From an uncultured Thalassolituus sp. (GTDB lineage: Bacteria > Pseudomonadota > Gammaproteobacteria > Pseudomonadales > Oceanobacteraceae), in the NCBI GenBank assembly GCA_913061435.1, contig CAJXUK010000008.1, positions 32,375-96,374 of the forward strand: DNA of 64,000 nucleotides. The letters are read 5' to 3'. This document shows positions 10,603-21,087 of this stretch, in pieces (positions within the stretch are counted from its first letter, which is position 1; every line of letters starts with the position of its first letter). The notes under the pieces were generated by a model that saw only the letters and a program-made list of their open reading frames with translations, was not told where the DNA came from and made no database searches. The position numbers were made by a program, and so were the translations under genes.

Positions 10603-11271
10603 TCAATCACCCACAGGTAAATGCCCTACTTTCACTAAAATCAGCGTATCTTGTTCTACATAAGGGTTGTGCGTACTTAAATGTGGACTGCGCAGCCAGC
10701 TGCCAGCAGGGTAACGATTGTACTCGTCGATAAATTCCCCGCTGATCACTAATATTTCTTCACCCCCAAAATGCCGATGGGGTTGGAACCTTTCACCAGC
10801 AGGCCAAAAAACCAGCGCAGTGGATTCATTCATAACGCCGTCACTGTATTGATGCAGCGGCATGACTCTTAAATTGCCATTGCCCGGTAGCCATTCACCA
10901 TTTTGTGTATCTATACGCACTTGTTGACGATCGTTTGACTGAAATTGATGCAGTTTAACAAAAATAACACAGCCTTCTTTACTAAAAGGGGCGTGCTCAA
11001 AACCTTCTGGGTTGCGGATGTAGCTGCCTGCTGGGTAGTCGCCGGTTTCATCTGAAAACACGCCTTCCAAGACAAAAATCTCTTCTCCTAACGGATGTGG
11101 GTGAGAAGAGAAGCTTGCTCCAGCTTCGTATTTCACAATGCTTGTGGCATGGCCGCGTTCTGCTTCTTCTCGGGCTAAACGTTTGCGCCAGACACCTGCC
11201 ATGGGGCTTTCTTGCCAAGGTTGTAAGTGGCTGTTAATAAAAACGGCTTGGCTGAAATCTAAATTTAACAT
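10603..11271 (-). CDS. Double cupin (ChrR-like) domain protein
   Basis: Two cupin halves: SSHPHPLGEEIFVLEGVF and QPHRHFGGEEILVISGEF. Confidence 0.8.
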   Translation of the reverse strand: MLNLDFSQAVFINSHLQPWQESPMAGVWRKRLAREEAERGHATSIVKYEAGASFSSHPHPLGEEIFVLEGVFSDETGDYPAGSYIRNPEGFEHAPFSKEGCVIFVKLHQFQSNDRQQVRIDTQNGEWLPGNGNLRVMPLHQYSDGVMNESTALVFWPAGERFQPHRHFGGEEILVISGEFIDEYNRYPAGSWLRSPHLSTHNPYVEQDTLILVKVGHLPVGD

Positions 11272-11299
11272 GGTCGCTATAATGCCTTTTAAATTGTGT

Positions 11300-12967
11300 T
11301 TAAAGCGCTTCGGTTTTAATTTTAATCACCGAAGTATGAGCGGCAAGTTGATCGGGGACATAAAAAGAATCGGCATTGCTATGAGTCCACCAATCTTGCC
11401 AAGGTTGTGTTAACTGCGCTGTCTTATCGTTGCCGGCGTTAATAAGATCGTTGCTTGCTAAAGCAGGCACAAGGGTGCTGACCGGCATTAGTAAACCGTT
11501 AGAGGTACGGCGTTTGATCATATTTGGTTTTAATTGCGCCGGACTATCTAAGCCGATACTGCCCACTAATTCATAAAAGTTTTTGAGTGTGTTGTGATGA
11601 AAGTTGTTAACCCGATCGCTTTTGTGGGTGACATTAATTGCTTTTGCGCGTACCGGATCTTGGGTGGCAATACCTGTGGGGCATAGGTTGCTATCACAGT
11701 GGCGAGATTGTACACAGCCTATTGCCATCATCATTGTGCGCGCAGCATTCACTAAATCTGCACCCACAGCAATCTTAGTGAGTACATCAAAGCTAGAGGC
11801 CGTTTTACCCGATGCAATGATTCGTATTTTATCTCGCAACCCGGCGCCAACCAAGGCATTGTGTACTAAATATACAGCTTCTAAACACATCATACCTAAG
11901 CGGTTACTAAACTCGACCGGTGCAGCCCCAGTGCCGCCTTCGGCACCATCAATCGTTATAAAATCTGGTGTTATGCCACTTTCTAACATGGCTTTGCATA
12001 GGCTTAAAAATTCCGCAGGATTACCTAAACACAATTTGAAGCCTACCGGCTTGCCGCCACTTAATTCGCGCAGTTGTTGGACAAAATTTAATAGATCGAT
12101 TGGGGTTTCACACATCGGGTTTGTGGCCGGAGAAATACAATCTTCTGTCATTGGAATCTGGCGAATATTGGCAATTTCTTCGGTGATTTTAGCTTTGGGT
12201 AGCATACCGCCATGGGCCGGTTTGGCGCCTTGCGATAATTTAATTTCAATCATTTTGATGTTGCTAAGTTGTGCTGTTTTGGTAAAAAGCTCAGCGTTAA
12301 AGTTGCCCGCTAAATCACGACAGCCAAATAACCCAGTACCAATCTGCCATACAATATCGCCACCGTGTTTTAAATGATAAGGGCTAACGCCGCCTTCGCC
12401 GGTATTGTGATAGCAGCCGGCTTTTTTTGCCCCAAGGTTCATTGCTTCAATGGCATTGGAACTGAGTGAGCCAAAGCTCATGGCAGAGATATTTAATAAT
12501 GATGCGCGATATGGCTGCTTACAATCTGGGCCACCAATATCAATATACTTAGCATCTTCGGTGACTTTTTTAGGCGCTAATGAGTGCCATAAGCTGAGGT
12601 AATTTTCGGCGAGTAAATTACGCTGGGTGCCAAAAGCAATGGTGTCGCGTATGTTTTTAGCACGCTGATACACCAAGGAGCGTTCTTCGCGGTTAAATGG
12701 GTTTTCTTCAGTGTCGTTGGCAATAAAATATTGTTGGATTTCTACTCGAAACGACTCCAGAAAGTAGCGAATATAAGCAACCACGGGATACAAACGATTA
12801 AGATTACGATGGCCAATAAACAAGTCATAAAAGCCGACAAAAGAATACAAGGTGGTAAAAATCAACAGTCCGATTGTTAGAGATGATGGGGCTTGAGTTA
12901 GCCAATAAATCGCTGCGATGTTGCCGACACTGGCAATAAGCCAATACACTTTTTGCATTAATGTCAT
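11300..12967 (-). CDS. FMN-binding glutamate synthase family protein, stand-alone
   Basis: SAMSFGSLSSNAIEAMNLGAKKAGCYHNTGEGG, KLSQGAKPAHGGMLPKAKIT, DGAEGGTGAAP; two N-terminal TM segments. Confidence 0.9.
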   Translation of the reverse strand: MTLMQKVYWLIASVGNIAAIYWLTQAPSSLTIGLLIFTTLYSFVGFYDLFIGHRNLNRLYPVVAYIRYFLESFRVEIQQYFIANDTEENPFNREERSLVYQRAKNIRDTIAFGTQRNLLAENYLSLWHSLAPKKVTEDAKYIDIGGPDCKQPYRASLLNISAMSFGSLSSNAIEAMNLGAKKAGCYHNTGEGGVSPYHLKHGGDIVWQIGTGLFGCRDLAGNFNAELFTKTAQLSNIKMIEIKLSQGAKPAHGGMLPKAKITEEIANIRQIPMTEDCISPATNPMCETPIDLLNFVQQLRELSGGKPVGFKLCLGNPAEFLSLCKAMLESGITPDFITIDGAEGGTGAAPVEFSNRLGMMCLEAVYLVHNALVGAGLRDKIRIIASGKTASSFDVLTKIAVGADLVNAARTMMMAIGCVQSRHCDSNLCPTGIATQDPVRAKAINVTHKSDRVNNFHHNTLKNFYELVGSIGLDSPAQLKPNMIKRRTSNGLLMPVSTLVPALASNDLINAGNDKTAQLTQPWQDWWTHSNADSFYVPDQLAAHTSVIKIKTEAL

Positions 12968-12994
12968 AACCGTTCCTTAAATGTAATCCATAAA

Positions 12995-13026
12995 AAAACC
13001 TGTAACGCATTAGAACGTTACAGGCT
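12995..13026 (-). terminator. Intrinsic terminator downstream of ilvE
   Basis: CCTGTAACG (12999-13007) / CGTTACAGG (13016-13024) followed on the minus strand by T7. Confidence 0.8.
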
Positions 13027-13062
13027 TGATTTACTAAAGCAAGTGGTTGGCGTTTGAAAAGA

Positions 13063-14058
13063 TTAAACCTTTTGTAACCAGCCGTACTTGTCTTCGGCCT
13101 TACCCCATTGAATGTCATTTAGGGCCTGGCGCAGTTTAGACGTTGTTTCACCAGGCTCGCCCGATCCTACGGTATATTCTTGCCCGTTATGAATTAAGGT
13201 GCCAACCGAGGTCAACACGGCAGCGGTGCCAGAAAGTGCCGCTTCGGTGCCTGGTTTTTTAGCGCGCTCTAGTAATTCAGTGACGGTGAAGTCGCGCTCG
13301 GTAACTGTCATGCCCATGTCGCGGGCGATGGTTAAAATAGAATCGCGAGTAACGCCATGCAAAAAGGTTGTATCCAGAGCTTTGGTAATGATTTCGTTAC
13401 CATCAATTAAAATAAAGTTGGCTGCACCCGTTTCTTGTACATCGCCATTAGGGCAAAACAATATTTGGTCGGCGTTACATGCTTGGCGAGCTTTAGTGAT
13501 GGGGCCGAGTGCGCTGGCGTAATTACCGCCACTTTTAATCATGCCCATATGAGGGGCACAACGCATGCCGTCTTCTTCTAGTAGTAATCTTAATGCTTTA
13601 GCGCCACCCGTAAAATAATTACCTACGGGGGATAACAGCACATAAAGTAAAGATGAAGCCGAGGCTGCTGCTGCCTTGCCAATTGCAGGCTCAGTGCCAA
13701 TATGAGTTGGGCGAATGTACATAGAACCCGGTGGGTTAGGCACATCGTCGGCATATAACTTAACGGCATCTTTGATCATTTGCGCAAGCTGAGCTTGATC
13801 AATTTCTGGTAAGCTCAATAATTCACTGCTTTGCGTCATGCGTTTAATGTTGGCATCCATACGGAAAATATTAACGCTGCCGTCTTCATGTTTAAACGCT
13901 TTTAAGCCTTCAAAGCACGTGCTTGAGTAGTGCAGCACATGTGCGCCAGGATGAAGCTCTAACTTGTCGGATGGAACAATGCGTGACGCAGTCCAAGAGT
14001 TATTATCGAAAGATGCCAATGCCATTTTCGGCATGAAAACTGTTCCAAATGCGGCCAT
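13063..14058 (-). CDS. ilvE: Branched-chain amino acid aminotransferase
   Basis: SSTCFEGLKAFKHEDGSVNIFR, CAPHMGMIKSGGNYASAL. Confidence 0.9.
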   Translation of the reverse strand: MAAFGTVFMPKMALASFDNNSWTASRIVPSDKLELHPGAHVLHYSSTCFEGLKAFKHEDGSVNIFRMDANIKRMTQSSELLSLPEIDQAQLAQMIKDAVKLYADDVPNPPGSMYIRPTHIGTEPAIGKAAAASASSLLYVLLSPVGNYFTGGAKALRLLLEEDGMRCAPHMGMIKSGGNYASALGPITKARQACNADQILFCPNGDVQETGAANFILIDGNEIITKALDTTFLHGVTRDSILTIARDMGMTVTERDFTVTELLERAKKPGTEAALSGTAAVLTSVGTLIHNGQEYTVGSGEPGETTSKLRQALNDIQWGKAEDKYGWLQKV

Positions 14059-14129
14059 TTCTATTCCTAACGTTAGCGACAGAAGCTCAGTGGAGCTTCT
14101 CCTGCTGAATATTGTATCAATTGGTTATA

Positions 14130-17100
14130 TCAACGATCTGCATCGGTTGTAAGCCAAGATGTCCAAAGTGAGATGACACTGTTGATTTTAATATCAAAGC
14201 CTAATTGAGTCAGTTCGTGCTGAGTCATTAGTAGATCTTGTTTCTGCAGTGCGCGTTTATGGGTTTCAACGCGATAGGCCAGGTAGGTTTCCTGAAGGGT
14301 CTGACAGTCTTGTGAACTCATCAGGCCGCAATGAACAAAGGCATCCAGTAACCGCATGTTGTCGGTTACGTGCGTCAGTTCTGGGTATTGGTGAGCCCAA
14401 GCGAGCACACCGTACTGCACCATAAATTCGATATCAACAATGCCACCGGCATCTTGTTTGAGTTGAAAATGCACATCGGTGGTATTCTTCGAGCCCAGAT
14501 TATCCCTCATTTTTTGCCGCATGGCTTGTACTTCTTTGCTCAAATCTGTCTTTTCTCGAGCATGGGTTAAGATTGAGTGACGAATCTGTTCAAATTTTTC
14601 TTTAACCCTATCGCTACCAGAGACTTTACGTGCTCTAACTAAGGCTTGATGCTCCCAAGTCCAAGCATTTTCACGCTGGTATTTTTCAAAGGCTGCGAGA
14701 GAGGTTGCAATCATTCCTGATTCACCCGATGGGCGCAGGCGCATGTCGATTTCATAAAGCTCACCGGCTCGCGTATGGGTGCTTAAAATGTGAATCATGC
14801 GTTGACCTAAGCGAGTATAAAATACGCCATTATCAAGCTCGCGTGGGCCAGAGGTAGATTTACCTTTGGCGGTATCGTATAAAAATACCAAGTCTAAATC
14901 GGAACCATAGCTAAGCTCTAACCCGCCCATTTTGCCATAACCCACGACAATGAATTCGGGCTCAAGTACTTCTTCACCGTTTTTATCGGTGGGGTAGCCG
15001 TATTTGGTGATCATTTGTTGCCAAGCCAGAAGGCTGATCTTGTCCAGTAATACTTCAGCTAGGTTCGTTAGGTAGTCACTTACTTTCATTAACGTCAGTG
15101 TGCCTTGCACTTCATTGGCAGCTGCGCGCAGTTTGTGAGCATTAGCAAAGTGGCGTAGTTGATCCATTTGTTGTTCAAGGTCATCTTCATCGATACGCAG
15201 TAAGCGTAAATGCAACTCTGTGGCTAAATCCTCTTTTGTGACTGGGCTATAGAACTGTTGCGGGTTAAGTAATTCATCCAGCAAAATAGGCGCTTTAGCG
15301 ATGTAATCGGCAACCCAAGGGCTAATACTGGCAAGTTTTAATAAATGCTGAAGAGCGGCTGGGTTTTCGCTAAGCAGTACCAAATACACCGTTCTTCTTA
15401 ATGTCGCACTAATAATGGGCAAGGTGCGTTCAAGCGTATTGACTGGATTTTCGTGTTGCCATAAGTGTTTTAGCAGTAAAGGCATTAACGCATCTAGGCG
15501 TTCACGGCCAATAGCCTGCATGGTTTGCACGGAGCGGGAATTGCGAAACGCAGCAATAAGTTCAAAAACATCATCACTTTGGCTGCAAGCAAATTGCTGT
15601 AAAAAAGCGGCTTCTTCTGGGCCGTGGCCGTGTTCCATATCAAAGTGACCGTGCCACAAATCTTGCCATGCTTGTTTTTCCAGTTTTGATTCTGGCTCGT
15701 CAGTTTGCTTGCCTTCGTTTTGATCTTCGCTTTTATCTGTTGGTGCGACAATTTGTGCAAAGTGGTGGCTTACTTTTTGGCGTTGGTTTTGTAGTTCGGT
15801 TAAAAATTCTTGCCAGCTAGTAAACCCCATCGCAAATGCCATACGAGTTTGTGCTTGGTGGCTTGCTTGATAATCGTCGCTAGGTAATAACTGAGTTTGC
15901 TCATCGTTTAGTGCTTGAATAACGTGTTCGCCGTCGCGTAGAAATAAATACGCTTCGCGCAGTTCTTCGCACGCCTGAGAGGGTAGGTAGCCATCACCTT
16001 CAAGAATGTTCAGTACGGTTAATATTTCTCGGGTTTGCAGCTCTTTTTCTTGCCCTCCCCTAATGAGCTGGAAGGCTTGCACCACAAATTCGACTTCACG
16101 AATGCCACCAGAGCCCAATTTCACATTGGTTTCTAAACCACGCCGGCGCACTTCGGTATTGATCATGGCTTTCATTGAGCGTAAAGATTCAAAGGCACTG
16201 TAGTCGACGTATTGGCGATAGGTGAAGGGACGAATAATCGCTAAAAGCTCTTGTCCGGCTAAGGTTTTTTCAGCCTCAGCGGCGGCTAACCCTTCGCTGG
16301 TAATAATGCGTGCTTTTACCATGGCGTAGCGTTCCCAATCGCGGCCTTGGTTTTGATAATACTCGGCCAGTGAGGCGAAATTCATCACCAGAGGCCCGCT
16401 TTCACCGTAAGGGCGTAAACGCATGTCTGTACGGAAAACAAAACCATCATGAGTATTATTATCCAGAGCTTGAATTAATTTTTGCCCAACTTTAATAAAA
16501 AATTCTTGGTTGGATAGGTCGCGGCGCCCCTCTGTATTACCGGTGGTTGCTCCCGATTCTGGGTAAGCAAAAATTAAGTCAATATCAGAACTTAGGTTAA
16601 GTTCGTATGCGCCGAGTTTGCCCATTCCGAGCACCAGTAAACGCTGTTCTTCTTTGCTTACTTTACCCATAGGTTGGCCGTGCTTTTCTGCCAGCATGGC
16701 GTGAATGTGGTTAAGTGCTTGGTGAATACAAACATCGGCCATGTCGGATAACATGCGAGTCGTTTCAAGTGTTTTTGCGAGGCGTAGTATGTCTCGCCAT
16801 ATAATATGAATTTGTGTGCGTCGGCGAAAAATACGCAAGCCTTTAAATAGCGACTCTTCTGTGGCAATGCCATCGGCATCGATTAGCTCAGTTAATTGTT
16901 GCTCAAGTTGCGGAGCTGTGAGGGGTTGATAAATCCCACCCGAGATAATCTGCTGAAACAAATAGTGGCTGTCTTGAATGATGTTATCGGCAACAAAAGC
17001 ACTCACTGCGCAAACTTTTTGCAGGTCTTGTTGTTGTTCTGGTGATAAAGAATTAACTAGGTTGTGCCAATTTATGCCGCGTCTTTCACATTCGGATACG

Positions 17101-17177
17101 AGTTTATTTTGCTGTGTTAGCCAGTAATTATTGAGGGTATCCGGGAAAGGAAGTGAAGCCTGTCTCGCTGCATTCAT
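14130..17177 (-). CDS. glnE: Bifunctional glutamine synthetase adenylyltransferase/deadenylase
   Basis: Two nucleotidyltransferase cores: VLGMGKLGAYELNLSSDIDLIF and VVGYGKMGGLELSYGSDLDLVFLY; 1015 aa. Confidence 0.95.
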   Translation of the reverse strand: MNAARQASLPFPDTLNNYWLTQQNKLVSECERRGINWHNLVNSLSPEQQQDLQKVCAVSAFVADNIIQDSHYLFQQIISGGIYQPLTAPQLEQQLTELIDADGIATEESLFKGLRIFRRRTQIHIIWRDILRLAKTLETTRMLSDMADVCIHQALNHIHAMLAEKHGQPMGKVSKEEQRLLVLGMGKLGAYELNLSSDIDLIFAYPESGATTGNTEGRRDLSNQEFFIKVGQKLIQALDNNTHDGFVFRTDMRLRPYGESGPLVMNFASLAEYYQNQGRDWERYAMVKARIITSEGLAAAEAEKTLAGQELLAIIRPFTYRQYVDYSAFESLRSMKAMINTEVRRRGLETNVKLGSGGIREVEFVVQAFQLIRGGQEKELQTREILTVLNILEGDGYLPSQACEELREAYLFLRDGEHVIQALNDEQTQLLPSDDYQASHQAQTRMAFAMGFTSWQEFLTELQNQRQKVSHHFAQIVAPTDKSEDQNEGKQTDEPESKLEKQAWQDLWHGHFDMEHGHGPEEAAFLQQFACSQSDDVFELIAAFRNSRSVQTMQAIGRERLDALMPLLLKHLWQHENPVNTLERTLPIISATLRRTVYLVLLSENPAALQHLLKLASISPWVADYIAKAPILLDELLNPQQFYSPVTKEDLATELHLRLLRIDEDDLEQQMDQLRHFANAHKLRAAANEVQGTLTLMKVSDYLTNLAEVLLDKISLLAWQQMITKYGYPTDKNGEEVLEPEFIVVGYGKMGGLELSYGSDLDLVFLYDTAKGKSTSGPRELDNGVFYTRLGQRMIHILSTHTRAGELYEIDMRLRPSGESGMIATSLAAFEKYQRENAWTWEHQALVRARKVSGSDRVKEKFEQIRHSILTHAREKTDLSKEVQAMRQKMRDNLGSKNTTDVHFQLKQDAGGIVDIEFMVQYGVLAWAHQYPELTHVTDNMRLLDAFVHCGLMSSQDCQTLQETYLAYRVETHKRALQKQDLLMTQHELTQLGFDIKINSVISLWTSWLTTDADR

Positions 17178-17230
17178 AATGGGTCCAAGCCTGCTAAAAA
17201 AGCGTCTATTTATGTGCAGCCAGTGTAGAG

Positions 17231-17264
17231 CAAAAAAGCGCAGCTTAGTAGTGCAGCGCTTTTG
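17231..17264 (-). terminator. Probable terminator after the patatin-like gene
   Basis: AAAAGCGC ... GCGCTTTT inverted repeat between patatin-like gene and glnE. Confidence 0.5.
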
Positions 17265-17304
17265 TTGGGTAGTAGCTATAAATTTGTTGGGTAGTAGCTA
17301 TAAA
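17261..17304. repeat. Perfect 22-bp tandem duplication
   Basis: tttgttgggtagtagctataaa at 17261-17282 and again at 17283-17304. Confidence 0.97.
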
Positions 17305-18350
17305 ATAGTTTCAATCGGCCTAACAGCGCTGCGTGCACCATCTTTTTCCAAGGCGGCGTGCAACTCTGCGACTAAATCATCGGTCGCTGTTAACACGGTT
17401 GCCCAAGATTTTTCACGCTCTTCATTGGATAGATCAACAAAGTCTTGGCGATCGGGGATTTTGCCGTAGGGTAGGCGAGCAATAAATTCTTCCGTGGGGG
17501 CCAACATAACGACGTTGTCGTAGTTTTGAGCTTTTGCTTTGCGCCATGGAATGCCTTTATCAAGCCAGCCGGGAGTGATTTTAGGAAAAAAGTGCGGATA
17601 AAATACCAAGCCATCATCGACGTTAAAAGGCCCAGAAAAATGATAATCCACTAACCCACCATCCCAATACCAGCGATCTTTTCCGCCTTCTACTTTTGTT
17701 GGTTCCATCACCATAGGAATCGCACCCGAGGCAACTAAAGAGGCTGATAGGTTATTAGCATTCAGTTCAATGGTTTCTGGTGTATTAAAATAAGGTGTAG
17801 TGCTTTGCTGGGGGCTGATAATCACTCGTGGGTAAAGTGCCTCAACAATTTTACTGGAGAATAAATTACCCGAAGCTGCAGTGAGCAGTCCGAAACCTTG
17901 CGCGGCTTTGGAGCGTCCATTTAATAATTTACGGTTGCGAACGGCCACTACGTGTAGTTTTCTCCGGGGGTTGGAAACAACAAATTGTGCTCGCTCTGGA
18001 GAAAATAATTGCGCTAAAACTTGCTTAATATAAATGCTAATTTCTTCTGCTTTAATATTTTCGCCATAGCGCTGGTGGGTATACAGCTGTTCAAATTCTT
18101 TAAAAGTTGCTAGAGGGTCTTGTTGTGCGTAACAGGCCATGCGCCATGAGCCGATGCTTGAACCCAGTAAATCCATAGATTGGGTAGCAAGGGGTAAAAA
18201 GTGCTCACTTAGATATTGATCTAGTCGACTAAGCATTAGCCATTTAGGCCCGCCGCTAGCGCCAACCATGAGCTTAATTCGCTCGGGCCTTAAACCGTGT
18301 TGTTTAATTTCAGCTAGGGCTTTTTTTCCCGCTAATATTTGTAAATCCAT
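17298..18350 (-). CDS. Patatin-like phospholipase family protein
   Basis: LMVGASGGPKWLMLSRLD, DLLGSSIGSWRMAC, DGGLVDYHFSGPF (catalytic D-G context). Confidence 0.7.
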   Translation of the reverse strand: MDLQILAGKKALAEIKQHGLRPERIKLMVGASGGPKWLMLSRLDQYLSEHFLPLATQSMDLLGSSIGSWRMACYAQQDPLATFKEFEQLYTHQRYGENIKAEEISIYIKQVLAQLFSPERAQFVVSNPRRKLHVVAVRNRKLLNGRSKAAQGFGLLTAASGNLFSSKIVEALYPRVIISPQQSTTPYFNTPETIELNANNLSASLVASGAIPMVMEPTKVEGGKDRWYWDGGLVDYHFSGPFNVDDGLVFYPHFFPKITPGWLDKGIPWRKAKAQNYDNVVMLAPTEEFIARLPYGKIPDRQDFVDLSNEEREKSWATVLTATDDLVAELHAALEKDGARSAVRPIETIL

Positions 18351-18557
18351 CAGACTGCACCTAAAAAATCAGCGTATATAGTGCCCAATTTCATCAGGAT
18401 GGCAATATTTTCATGGGCTTTTACTGCAAACGGTGTGTTTCAAATATTTCATTAACCTCACATTGTTCCACCGGTGGAATCTTCAATTCGAATTAGCACT
18501 CTGGTTGTATCTTACGGATCGACTACACTGATGGGGTATTTATCATATTGATGAGGA

Positions 18558-18911
18558 TTGACCATGACAGACGCTAATAACTCTGCCAACACATTAGTAC
18601 CCATGATTACCGCTGCTCAGTTTGCCAGTGAGGTAGAAGGTGGCACAGGCATTACCCTTGTTGATTTTTATGCCGACTGGTGTGGACCTTGTAAAATGAT
18701 TGCTCCGGTTCTTGAAGATTTAGCAGCTGAATTTGAAGGCAAACTGAACATTGTTAAAATTAATGCCGATGAAGAAGCCGATGTATTGGCTAAATATGGC
18801 GTGCGTGGTTTGCCAACTATGATGGTATTTAAAGATGGTGAAAATGTTGATGTAACGGTCGGTGCACATCCTTATTCGGCGATTAAGGCTATGCTGGTAA
18901 AACACTTATAA
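18558..18911 (+). CDS. Thioredoxin
   Basis: DFYADWCGPCKMIAPVLEDLA, GVRGLPTMMVFKDGE. Confidence 0.93.
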   Translation: MTMTDANNSANTLVPMITAAQFASEVEGGTGITLVDFYADWCGPCKMIAPVLEDLAAEFEGKLNIVKINADEEADVLAKYGVRGLPTMMVFKDGENVDVTVGAHPYSAIKAMLVKHL

Positions 18912-18929
18912 CCATAATCATAACCATCA

Positions 18930-18958
18930 TTAGCGTTAGGCTTTTCACCTAACGCTAA
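18930..18958. terminator. Hairpin between convergent thioredoxin and DUF2956 genes
   Basis: Perfect 11-bp inverted repeat TTAGCGTTAGG / CCTAACGCTAA with 7-nt loop; overlaps the stop of the minus-strand gene; no clear T-tract. Confidence 0.55.
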
Positions 18959-19299
18959 TATTCTGTTAGTTTTAATCCTAAAAATCCTAGCCAGCTAATC
19001 ACTAGTAATGCCCAAGGCAGGTATCCGAGTAGGTTTTTGTCGCCGTTCGCGCCGTTGTTTGATTGTTTATCCGTATGATGAGTGGCTGCATCGGCAATGT
19101 GCTTTTCTTTTAATAACGCTTTGCGTTGCTTGTCTGTTTCACGAGCTTTTGCTTTTTGTTGCTGCTTATAAAGCGCTATGCCTTTTTCAATCCCTTGGCT
19201 AATTAACTTGGTTTGTTCTTTTGATTGATTCGGTTTTTTAATACCTTTGGCGATCTTGAGTGCTTCGGCTTTGCTTTGTTCTGATATTTTTTGGCTCAT
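18955..19299 (-). CDS. DUF2956-like small membrane-anchored protein
   Basis: SEQSKAEALKIAKGIKKPNQSKEQTKLISQGIEKGIALYKQQQKAKARE... with C-terminal TM helix. Confidence 0.65.
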   Translation of the reverse strand: MSQKISEQSKAEALKIAKGIKKPNQSKEQTKLISQGIEKGIALYKQQQKAKARETDKQRKALLKEKHIADAATHHTDKQSNNGANGDKNLLGYLPWALLVISWLGFLGLKLTEY

Positions 19300-19311
19300 A
19301 AGTAGCTCTGG

Positions 19312-20148
19312 TTAGTCTCTATGCTTATAGGTCATCGCTTGACGAATTAGATTGCCTTTAGAGATATTGAATTTAGAAATTTTTGCGAGCCCATCTTCTG
19401 GTCCCAGTATTTTAATCACAATATCTTCTTCTGTTAAACCTTGTGCCATCAGCTTTTGTGATTCGCTGCATAGGTTTAATAAGTTCTGTCGTTTTTCTTG
19501 TAATGCTTGCTTGCCTTCTTCGACAATACCGCGGTGCGGGCAAAACAAAATTTCAAAATCTAATGCGATTAATTTTTCTAAACTGTTAATAAGTTGAGCC
19601 AAGTTTTCATCTGAGCGTAAGTACTTTATTGATTTAGAAATATACATATCACCGCTGAATAAATACTTTTGTTCAGGTAAATATAAGCAGGTTAAATCTT
19701 TAGCATGCCCTGGTGTTGGTATCGCTAAGACCTTAGTTTGGCTAGGGGTGTCGGCATTTATTAATAATTGGTTAGGTAGAATCTCGGTCTCTACTTTTTG
19801 TGGACTGCCCCAAATCAGCTTTTGCAATAGTGGCGTTGGATAGCCTTTAGCTAATTTTTTGCGACCCAGTAACGGTGCATAAGGGGTTAAATTTTTAAGT
19901 TTAGCAATGCGATTAGCATTGCCGCTGTGATCTTCATGGTGATGGGTAATTAAGAGAGTCTTTATATCGAGGGGTTTTAGTACGCGCTTAATCGTTGACC
20001 ATTGGTTACTTGGGCCGGCATCGATTAAGGTTTCGCCAATTCGGTAAATAATGAAGGTGGTATTGATGCCAAAGTCAAAGCGGCCGGTGCGAAATCCGTA
20101 CACGCTGTGGGCACCATTTTCGTAGGCATAAGTGTTGCGAACAGTCAT
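19312..20148 (-). CDS. MBL-fold metallo-hydrolase
   Basis: LITHHHEDHSGNANRI, PTPGHAKDLTCLY. Confidence 0.88.
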   Translation of the reverse strand: MTVRNTYAYENGAHSVYGFRTGRFDFGINTTFIIYRIGETLIDAGPSNQWSTIKRVLKPLDIKTLLITHHHEDHSGNANRIAKLKNLTPYAPLLGRKKLAKGYPTPLLQKLIWGSPQKVETEILPNQLLINADTPSQTKVLAIPTPGHAKDLTCLYLPEQKYLFSGDMYISKSIKYLRSDENLAQLINSLEKLIALDFEILFCPHRGIVEEGKQALQEKRQNLLNLCSESQKLMAQGLTEEDIVIKILGPEDGLAKISKFNISKGNLIRQAMTYKHRD

Positions 20149-20364
20149 ATAACAGGCTCGTTATTTTTATAATAATGGAGCCAATGTTAACAGATTTGTT
20201 ATTTTTGGGCTGCTAGTAATCTATTAATAACCTCTTTGTAACCTCTCAATAATATTGTGTCATTGTTTAACCTGCGACAGTGCTTGTACTTGCGAGTGAC
20301 TAGCCGATGGCACCAACTATAGGTACAATCTAGCCAACTTTAGCAACTATAAAGAATAAACACG

Positions 20365-21087
20365 ATGGGTAGAGCGTATCAAAACCGTAAAGAGTCGATG
20401 GCTAAAACAGCGGCGGCAAAAACAAAAGTTTACTCCAAGTATGGCCGTGAAATTTATGTGAGTGCTAAAGCTGGTGGTGCTGATCCAACCGCTAACTTAT
20501 CTCTTCGTGGGCTTATTGATCGTGCTAAAAAAGACCAAGTGCCTACTCATGTTATTGATAAAGCTCTAGCAAAAGCGAGTTCTGGGGTTGGTGAAAATTA
20601 CGAACCTGCACTGTACGAAGGTATTGGGCCTGGTGGCTGTATGGTGCTTATCGGTTGCTTAACCGATAATGGCAACCGCACTTTCGGTGATATTCGTGGC
20701 GTATTTACTAAGTGTAAAGTGAAGGTAGGTAGCCAAGGCTCTGTTTCACACATGTTTGATCACCGTGCTATGTTTGTATTTGCCGGTGAATCTGAAGATG
20801 ATGCGTTAGAAGTACTCATGGAAGCAGATGTTGATGTCAGCGATATCGATTGTGAAGACGGTATGATTACTGTGCTAACACCGCCCAATGAGTTCTTTAA
20901 AACCAAAACGGCATTAACAGAAATGAATCCAGAGATTGATTTTGAAGTACAAGAAATCACTTATTTACCACAAATGGATCATTTAGTGAGCGGAGATGCC
21001 GTTGCTATGTTTGAGCGTTTTACCGATATGTTAAATGAATTAGAAGATGTTCAGGAGATTTACCATAATGCGACTTTTGAAAACTAA
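20365..21087 (+). CDS. YebC/PmpR family protein (YeeN-like)
   Basis: [68 protein letters not shown]. Confidence 0.9.
   Translation: MGRAYQNRKESMAKTAAAKTKVYSKYGREIYVSAKAGGADPTANLSLRGLIDRAKKDQVPTHVIDKALAKASSGVGENYEPALYEGIGPGGCMVLIGCLTDNGNRTFGDIRGVFTKCKVKVGSQGSVSHMFDHRAMFVFAGESEDDALEVLMEADVDVSDIDCEDGMITVLTPPNEFFKTKTALTEMNPEIDFEVQEITYLPQMDHLVSGDAVAMFERFTDMLNELEDVQEIYHNATFEN

Noticed and set aside
11604-12377. 257-aa plus-strand ORF
   Set aside because: Fully antisense to the FMN glutamate synthase-like gene; composition and lack of family motifs fit a shadow ORF.
14081-14100. AGAAGCTC/GAGCTTCT hairpin between glnE and ilvE
   Set aside because: Lacks a T-tract on the minus strand and is short; could be a weak terminator but not supported enough to call.
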